NCBI GenBank assembly: GCA_914767715.1
Contig: OU612065.1
Span: forward strand, 18,788,001-18,852,000
From: Membranipora membranacea
Lineage: Eukaryota > Bryozoa > Gymnolaemata > Cheilostomatida > Membraniporidae
Reading direction: 5' to 3'
Length of the DNA stretch: 64,000 nucleotides
A program made the translations under genes and the position numbers. Position 1 is the stretch's first letter; the number at the start of each line of letters is the position of its first letter. The notes under the pieces were generated by a model. It did not search any database. It worked only from the letters and a program-made list of their open reading frames with translations, and was not told the origin of the DNA. Positions 49,300-64,000 of this stretch are shown piece after piece.

Positions 49300-49622
49300 A
49301 TACATTGCTTGGATTGTCTATTTGGAAACTGAAAAACCATGAAAAATTCTGCCAAATTGTCCGCAAAACAGGCAGAAAATGCTATAATTGACTATCCAAA
49401 CACCAAAATTATTTCCCAAACCATGTCCAAATGAGTTTAAAAAAAAAAATTTCAATGTTGCAGATTCTGAATCAAAAATCATTTTTATCCTATCATAAGC
49501 GGTTTTCAAGATAACCCTCTATTCAGCACGTTTTTCCTATGCGGCGTGGGTTAAGAGTACCAAACTGGAGAGAGGACAACTCCGAATTGAGGCCTAAATT
49601 AGAGCTCAGAAAACCGTCTATT
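49300..49622. repeat. Dispersed repeat, inverted partner of 57921-58386
   Basis: The stretch from AATTCTGCCAAATTGTCC through GAGAGAGGACAACTCCGAATT to AACCGTCTAT is a diverged reverse complement of the repeat at 57921-58220. It has no coding content. Confidence 0.75.
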
Positions 49623-51179
49623 CATAAGTGGCTCTCATAACTGGTTCATATTGATGTACTAAAGTAAGACCAGTCAAAGGCTGCTGTCCTCTTAGACCTA
49701 ATGGGAACTGTGCTGACAGAGGCAAATTTCTGTAGCTCCAATAATTGGAAGAGTGGTGTGTTGTGTATTGCACAGGGTTGCTACAGTTGCCAAGTTCTTT
49801 TCCTTATAGGTTATGTCTATCAGGAAATTAAACCCATAAATGTTGGGATTACCAGTATTTTTATTATGCCCATATAGCAATAAAATTTAGTTACACAATA
49901 ATCCTGTTTGTTTAGTCATTATTAACCTCAGCTCTAAATAATCTAACGTTATTATAGATGGTATACATTTCCTTGTTGGTTGGGTGAAAGCTTTTATTAT
50001 GTAAATCAGTTTATAAAAAACTTACGACCTCTGTAGTGGAGGATCAAACCAGGGAGAATTCTCCCTGATCAAACTAAGGATCTTGTGATCATGACAGAAA
50101 GAACTTCTGCGTGATTCGGTTATCAATAAAATTAGGAGACATAAGAGATGATAATACGCCCTTTGAATTTAGTTTAGAATCAATTTCATTTTCATCAATT
50201 TCAAGATTTTCGATTAGCATCAATGCAATAATGGTATATCCAGTAGGTACCATGTTAACAGATTAATAGTTGCCCAAGGAAATGGAACTCAAAATATTTA
50301 GATTTATAAATCCTAAAGCTCTTTAAAAATAGGCTTACAGTAATATTCATTTTATAGAGTTAGCCTATTTATTAATTGATATTTTATTGTTATGTGAAAC
50401 TTAATGTCTCTTTTTGCAGCATTGTTGACACAGAGCAGTGATAGACAAATTAATATCAAAATTTATCTGATTGATATTGATACATACAGTCTGACTAGTT
50501 CTAAGAGAATATTGCATTACCATCCCAAAGTATTTAGAACATTGTAAATTAAGAACTGGACAGATACAACATGGAAGTTGAGATGTTGAATAAAGCGGCA
50601 AAAAAAAGTAAAATTATGTTCTCATTTCATACTAACACCAGGCAGCATAAATTCAACAATCATGTGCCATAGGTTAGGCTGAATTACCCTGATATACCCC
50701 CTTGTTCAATTGTAGAAAAATTATAATATTGCGCCGTTGTGCCCAGTGGTGGAAATGGGCCTATACGGGCTTATACGGTGCATAGGAAGTTCTCATCAAT
50801 GCCTATACACCTTCAATAAGTGTATAGGCACTTATAACATATCACTGCTGTGCACTTTGTATGCTTGGATAAGTTAGTTTATGTTGTATTGTAGGGTTTG
50901 TTTACTTTTACTTTACTGTTTGCTTTAGTCAAAACATGCTCTTAGATTTAGGCACAAAATTTCAAAAAGATACACCAAAAACACTGTAATCAGGGCACAA
51001 ATATCAAAAAAATGAAGGCAATGTGATGAGTATTGCTATGTTGACCAAAATTGCAAAAACCACATTTAATAATAATGATGATCAGGCATGCATATGGCTA
51101 TTGCTATGGCTATATGGCTTGATGTTCGCCAGGCACACCAAATGAGTAACTCAAGTTAGAGCGGTTTTGAGCTGTCTAG

Positions 51180-51292
51180 AACAATTTTTTTCCTTCAGTG
51201 ATGGCAGAGTAATAATGTAAAGGTCGGATATCGAGACGATTCGATATCCGACTTTTGCAATATAACTCCTCAGCCACCACAGAGGGAACAAA
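51180..51292. mobile_element. Hairpin MITE related to 27387-27509
   Basis: A perfect inner palindrome, AGTCGGATATCGA...TCGATATCCGACT-like (51222-51254), has outer arms TTCCTTCAGTGATGGC and GCCACCACAGAGGGAA. The outer end matches the element at 27387-27509 (CCACCACAGAGGGAACA), while the inner half is different. Confidence 0.7.
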
Positions 51293-52340
51293 CTTGCGAC
51301 AATCAGTTTACTACAGTGTAAGCTGGTTAATTCAAACACTATAAATCAAAACTTCTGTTAATTCAGACAAGGAAAATTGGTCCCTTCAGCCAGATTTCAA
51401 TGCATTCAAATGTCACTTAATTCAAACTTTGCTTAATTAGAACAAATTTATGTGGTCCCTAGAGGTTTGAATTAAGTGAAGTGCACTGTATAGTAGAATT
51501 ATCCAAACTTAACAAACTTCAAAGTGAGAAACTGAAAAAAATATAATTAATTTTCGCATGATGATAGGGTTTATATTCCACACTCAAATATTACAGGTGA
51601 TAATAGTGGTTGTTGACAACCTCAAGGAACATTTTTATTGTCAAAATTTAGTACAATCATATCAAACAGTTTGGAGTTGTGCATACTGATAAATTAAGGG
51701 GATAACTCTTACTTTTTATTTTTCCTCATTTATCAAATTTCCATGAGGTCTTGGTTCAAGTTAGCCCATTTTTATGGGAGATCATTGATGTTTCTTGATG
51801 TGGCTGTTTACAATTATGAACATATCAATGCAATGTGTCAATCTGATTTCAGAGATGACATGAATGATAAAAGCGAACAAAAGGAGTATTTTATTTTCTA
51901 GCACTACATCTGCTACCTCTACCTACTTGCTTCATATAGTTTGCACTGATCCAAAGAGTACCATGTACTTACACCTCACACTATACGGAAATTGTAAATC
52001 GATGTAGAAGTTTGAAATCACTAGATAATTATTTAAGTGTGTTGGATCAGGATCATTCTCCCTGGTTGGATTGATGAAGATTGTGAGAGTTGGCTCGTGA
52101 CCAAATTTCCTAGCTCAAGTCCTGGTCTTACATAAAAAAAAGGATTTTTGCATTGAGCAGCTTAAAAACACTGTTTCTAGTTGACCAAGTAATTGACTTG
52201 GTAAAGTTCAGTAGAATTAATGTTATCATATTTTCTCTTCCTAACTTAACTAACTAACCACCACAAATTCTTTTTTACTCTGAATTCTCTGACTTTACTT
52301 AGGCCTACATTACACTGTGACTATTACTTACCTTCTCACC

Positions 52341-52472
52341 ATGGGCCCCCGGTACCTACATGCCTTAACAGTGCCAATGTTCAGTATCAACCACCCGGTA
52401 ATACTGGACCATGACTGGACATTGTTGTTGGCAAAGTAAAGCCATATATGTAAGTCCCAGGGGCCCATGCCA
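52341..52472. repeat. Short inverted-repeat element
   Basis: CATGGGCCCCCGGTACCTACAT at the left, cited in part as GGGCCCCCGG, and the inverted CCAGGGGCCCATG at the right form the ends. A diverged copy lies near 26158-26425. Confidence 0.55.
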
Positions 52473-52624
52473 CTCACTCACTTGCTTGCACTTACAGAGT
52501 CAGTCCAATTTTAAACCTAACAGCTGCTGATAGCCAATGTGCTGGCTCTGATTGGTGAGTAGGGAAAAGGAGAGCCAATACCAGGTCATAAGATACTTTC
52601 AGATATGAATGAGAAGTAGTCCAT

Positions 52625-52695
52625 TGATGGAAGGGGCTCTAACCCACAACATCAATCCCCTGGCAATGAATAGCAAGCATGCTAACGGATTCATC
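52625..52695 (-). repeat. tRNA-derived SINE fragment
   Basis: The minus strand carries an A-box-like ATGGATGAATCCGTTAGCATG and a B-box-like GGGTTAGAGCCCC about 40 bases on. Both boxes are degenerate. Confidence 0.4.
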
Positions 52696-53397
52696 CATAT
52701 CACCATAACCTAAAATGATTGGGTCGATGGCGCTATTAAACAAGTCGCTATTAAACAAACTGTTCACCACTTGGAATGATTTTCGGTTATATTTTATATT
52801 AGCATTCATTCACAAGCATACCATGTTCATGGTTAAAATGCTTAAAATGTCCCAGCAGCATTTAATAGAATTGTGGCCAGTGTACTTTTGGTAGTCAATC
52901 CCTGTAAATTAAAAGCGCCAGCATGGGATCAAGGAGTTAGAGACTCTAACTCCTTGATGGGATACTTTGATCAAATATAGGGTAGGAAGTATGTTCTATA
53001 TCCATCCGAGTCAACCATGACCCGCATCATTGTATTATTAGATTTCCATGCACAGGTATTTTTTTCTGAATTTTAATTCATTTTTGGGTGTTTGTCCAAG
53101 TTTCATGTGAAACTGACACGCAAGCTCAAATCCTTACCATCTGAACAATAATTAGGGACCTGATAGTTCTAGGAGATGTGAGATGTGAAGCAATTCACAA
53201 GATTTCACTGTATGAGAACAGTTATCCTGTTACATGGCTCAACAAATATCTTTGACCTGAGAAGACATTGACTGATTGTTGTTTACAGATTAATACAAGC
53301 AGTTATCCAGTCTCGGAAAATAGGTCAGCTGAAACGTCAAAACCCTGAATATATCATCAGATCGCTTGTCTCCATCAGCTTATAACGGGACTTTATT

Positions 53398-55987
53398 ATG
53401 GGTAGAGGTGAGTGAATATTTTTCTCTTATTCAACCCAAAAATTTTACATTTACAAAAGGCATCATCATCTTTTTAGGCAATAGGGGCTCAGTAGCAAAC
53501 CATGACTATTTCATACCTGCATTAAATCTGGCTGATGTATTAAAATGAGAAACAAATTTTTCACATGCATAGCAATGATGTTCGTGTTTTGTAGGTAGGA
53601 AACCATCACGCGGAGGATCGAGGAGATTCACTGATGTGGAAACACTGAAGGCTCAATCTAGAGATATGAATAGAGCAAAGCGGGTGAGTTAAGAATAGAG
53701 TCTATTGATGACCATTGAGTACATTTCAGGTTTGACGGAAATGTGAAGGAACCAAACAGGACCAGAAATATCATGATAGATTTTCCAATTAATGTCAATT
53801 AAAATATCACTACAGTTTCTTTATAAGCAGTCTAAGAACTATAATGTTAGGAATTACCATGGCCTACGCCCTACATGCTGAAAAAAAGCATGGATTGTTT
53901 GCCTTTTAGGGATTGTAGGATTTTGTACCCTGACCAAAAGTAACGGAATCACATATCTTTGTGAATTTTTTTCAAAAATCCAGACATATTTTTGTTGTAT
54001 TTGAAGAAATTATTAAAATTTAATCGATGACCAAATTTCACATTGGTGCATGTAGCAAAATTGAAATGCAGTGAAACATTTTCTGTGGGTTACTTTGGGA
54101 AATTGTTGACATTTTGCCTCTGAGGGTAGCTTATCACTATTATAGTCTCAATGCTGGTACCGCCAAAGAGTGAAGATAAGCTAGGTGTTTGAAAATTCAC
54201 ATATTTAATGAAATTTTTGGGTTCAGACAAATGAATTCTGATCAAGTCACATACGATAGTATTATAAATGTATAGAGGTAATCATATTTGAAAAAACCAG
54301 GTGACAATTACACTTTCACACTTTGGTACAGTGGTGTTTATCACTAGTTCTTTTTTTAAGCAACTGGAGTGTTGATTGGCCAATTGGCACCCCAAAAAAT
54401 TGACTCAATGGTCTCTAAACCACTGAGATTGATCTGATTCTAGGAAGTTTTTCCAACTGCTATATTTTATCCAGACAGCATTCCATTGGTCTTACTATTC
54501 ACCTGCTCTGGAATTATCCAGGGTCGAGTTGTCTTCCAAACTGAAATTCCCAAACAACAATAGTTTTACCATGAAAACTGGAAATCTGATGAATGAGTTT
54601 TGAGGTGTCAGCGCTCTCCTGATCCTCACCTCATCTGTTCTAACCTATCTCTGTACGGGTAGTGGGCGCCTGCCGGAGGCCTAGGTCTATTAGCTCTGTT
54701 AGACTAGCTCCATCTAATCCTGTCCGGAGCATCCTCTTCACTGAGGGAACAGGATTGGAGATCCTTCCTGATATGATCGATGATGTATTGATCGATGATC
54801 TGATTGTTATCTCTGATTAGGATGAATATGACGAGGAGGATGGAGAGGATGATGGTGATGAGGAGAGGGTAGTTATAAACAGTCAAGGTGCTGTCGGGGA
54901 GTTACCTCCCTCGGAATCTGAGAGTGAAGAGTCTGACGCAGAAGGTGCTGCTGCCAAATCCGCAGGAGACAAGGTAAGACTTACCGGCTTCAATCTACAA
55001 TGATATTGTTGGGCTTCATGATGTTAATGAGTTCAGCACAGTCCAGACATGCTCTGTCACTGAGACGCATCACTCTTAACTCTAGACCTATACTGTCCGT
55101 TGCCCTTCAAATTTCCACATTATATTTATCGATATCATTCTTTTTGCGCTGTGGCTTTGATTTGTAGTTGTTTGGATAAGCTTTGACAGTTGTTGTCAAG
55201 AGCTCCACCTTGCTCATGCTATCACCTGTTGTTCATGCTACCAATGATATTTCTTTGTCTTCATTTTTATGTCAATTGAAATAATAATTATTGTAGACGA
55301 AAGCTGCACCACAGGGAAACACCCTGCAACCAAGAAATAAGAAGATGAATGAGTTGACATTAGAAAGTTTAGACATCAATGATGAAAAGCGTGGATTGAA
55401 TCGAAAAGAAAGGTTAGCAACTAGACTGACCGCCTTATTCTATAGAATCCCATCTTTACAGCGATAAATTTGACTACTACGATGACCTTAGTTACCCGCT
55501 CCTTACCCATCCACTCATGCTAATTATACTTTTACTTTTGTAGGGAAGCTGTAGCTAAGGAAGAAGCAAAGAGGCGTTACCAAGCAGCAACAGCTGCAGG
55601 TAAAACTGATGAAGCTAAAGCTGATTTAGCTAGGCTAGCTATTATTAGGCAACAGAGGCAAGAAGCAGCAGCTAAGCGCGAAGAAGAAAAGAAAGGTAAA
55701 TTTTGCAGTTTTTATTTATAACCTTTTGAAGGGTAATGGCCCCTTTAGTTGTGTCACCAGAGATTGTTCTTTCTCTCTGGAATTTTGACACAATTCCAGA
55801 TTCAATTTCATAGCTACCTTTTATCTGATGTTCTTGGTGACGGCCTGACGAATGACCTACCCTAGAAACAGTATGTTATTTGTGGTCTTGAGCGCATGCA
55901 ATTTTTCTTTTCATTTTAGCAAAAGAAGCAGCTGCCAAAGCTAGATCAGATGCGAGAAAAGCTTCCCAGTCAGCAAAGAAGATCTGA
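53398..55987 (+). CDS. PDAP1: PDAP1, 28 kDa heat- and acid-stable phosphoprotein (6 exons, complete)
   Basis: Small, highly charged, mostly disordered cytoplasmic phosphoprotein known in vertebrates as PDGF-associated protein 1. Exons: 53398-53407, 53595-53683, 54821-54973, 55297-55412, 55544-55695, 55920-55987. Phases agree and give 195 residues (the human protein has 181). The 10-base first exon (ATG GGT AGA G) is fixed by the acceptor TTTGTAG and restores the conserved basic start [11 protein letters not shown]. In order: an acidic Asp/Glu tract with an ESESEESD casein kinase 2-type cluster, a basic linker, [18 protein letters not shown], and the hallmark [20 protein letters not shown] of the PP28 domain, then an Ala/Lys/Arg tail. 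It is convergent with the Schnurri-like gene. An AATAAA lies at about 56608. No damage seen. Confidence 0.96.
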
Positions 55988-56901
55988 GACATGGAAACCT
56001 CCTCTTATTTTCTCTATCTTGTTATGTAAATGAACCAGTTAGTCAGAAAGTTTCTTGTTTTTATTGTTACTCTTATTTTCATTCATATTTTTGCGAAGCC
56101 AAATACGATTGATTTTGTCTCAACACTGTCATAATGGATCAGAGCATCATTATTCATGTATTATATATCCACTATTGTATGAAAGGAAAGGTTTGTCACT
56201 TGAAGAACACAACACGTTGGCTCACTTACATCAAAACTTCCCAAATTGTGACAAAAATCCCCCAAAACTGTAACTCTCAAACTATAAATTGCTTGGTACA
56301 TAGCCCGACCCTTGGGAGGACAACTAAGCTTGCCATCTTAGATACCCATTGCCTGTACTGTTGACTTTTCACTTGTTTTGAAGCACACTCGCCAAAGTTA
56401 GGCAAAAACGGTGTCATTTTTTGGTGCAGTATTATTAGTTTGATGTTCACTAAGGGGCGAATGTCCGACTAAGATCAAATCCATTCAAACGAAATCATGG
56501 TATATTACCCTTCCCCCTCATTCTACAGTGTCTCAATAAGATGCAGTGACAGGTGTTTTGTAATTTTATATAGGTAATAACAAAACTGTACAAATCGTTG
56601 AAAAAGAAAATAAATCTATCTAGTGAGATAACAATAACAGAAAGAATAACTTATATGCTACAACTACATGAGAAAATTAATTTACAAATATCACGGAAGG
56701 AATCAAGAGTATATATATTCATTCATCTCTCAACAACCAGTTGTGTTGACATCATCGAATAATCTGCTTGTAAGCTTCTGGCTAGCTAAAGCCAGCTGTG
56801 ACCGGCTGAGAGTATATCATTATTCGCCCATCTTCAAGTCAGGACATAAGTGTCAGTATTTTCAGCCATTTGCAACCAGCTCGCTGTGATCTGTCACAGG
56901 T
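55988..56901. other. Convergent 3' ends of PDAP1 and the Schnurri-like gene
   Basis: About 0.9 kb holding the two 3' UTRs. A plus-strand AATAAA near 56608 may end PDAP1. Open frames at 56055-56364 lie in the UTR and have no support. Confidence 0.5.

Positions 56902-64000
<7,099 letters not shown>

Larger units (their letters stand above)
49623..53397. other. Upstream region of PDAP1, no gene seen
   Basis: 3.8 kb with repeats only: a hairpin at 51180-51292, a short inverted-repeat element at 52341-52472, a SINE fragment at 52625-52695 and a 31-base palindrome at 52929-52960. The PDAP1 promoter and any 5' UTR exon should be here but cannot be located. Confidence 0.4.

Noticed and set aside
54704-54886. 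Minus-strand hydrophobic open frame
   Set aside because: Antisense of the acidic PDAP1 exon 3 and its intron border; no splice or similarity support.

Overview
The window looks like nuclear DNA of an invertebrate animal. It is AT-rich, every recognisable gene is broken into short exons with GT-AG junctions, and introns and intergenic DNA are full of foldback (inverted-repeat) elements, tRNA-derived SINE heads and simple repeats. I cannot name the species. The gene set (Schnurri/HIVEP with a ZAS-C finger pair, YHYH proteins, an astakine/prokineticin-like peptide, a Gal3ST) fits a bilaterian, probably marine.

Layout, left to right. Minus strand: a galactose-3-O-sulfotransferase in two exons (1868-6410); a small cysteine-rich AVIT/prokineticin-like secreted peptide, 3' exon not found (10413-11620, probable 5' UTR exon near 13133); a complete 17-exon cytosolic cysteinyl-tRNA synthetase (13871-24829); a GPI-anchored YHYH-domain protein (27794-31403) and, just upstream of it, a damaged tandem copy lacking the YHYH core (32820-34953); a short-form ectonucleotide pyrophosphatase/phosphodiesterase in 8 exons (36421-43961). 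Plus strand: PDAP1 in 6 exons (53398-55987), possibly preceded by a signal-peptide exon (48967). Minus strand again: the 3' 13 exons of a Schnurri/HIVEP zinc-finger gene (56902 to beyond 64000), convergent with PDAP1.

The genes belong to unrelated pathways: sulfation of glycans in the Golgi, translation, extracellular nucleotide or lipid hydrolysis, mTOR/translation-linked phosphoprotein, BMP-type transcription control. Nothing suggests an operon or functional cluster. The one local gene family is the YHYH pair, created by tandem duplication.

I did not find a convincing new multi-gene system. The most unusual things are the YHYH pair (loss of the defining exons and a one-base deletion in the signal peptide of the copy), the six extra C-terminal zinc fingers of the Schnurri gene, the divergent nucleophile loop of the ENPP, the AVIT-like peptide, and a dense set of foldback elements, two of which are flanked by TTAA.
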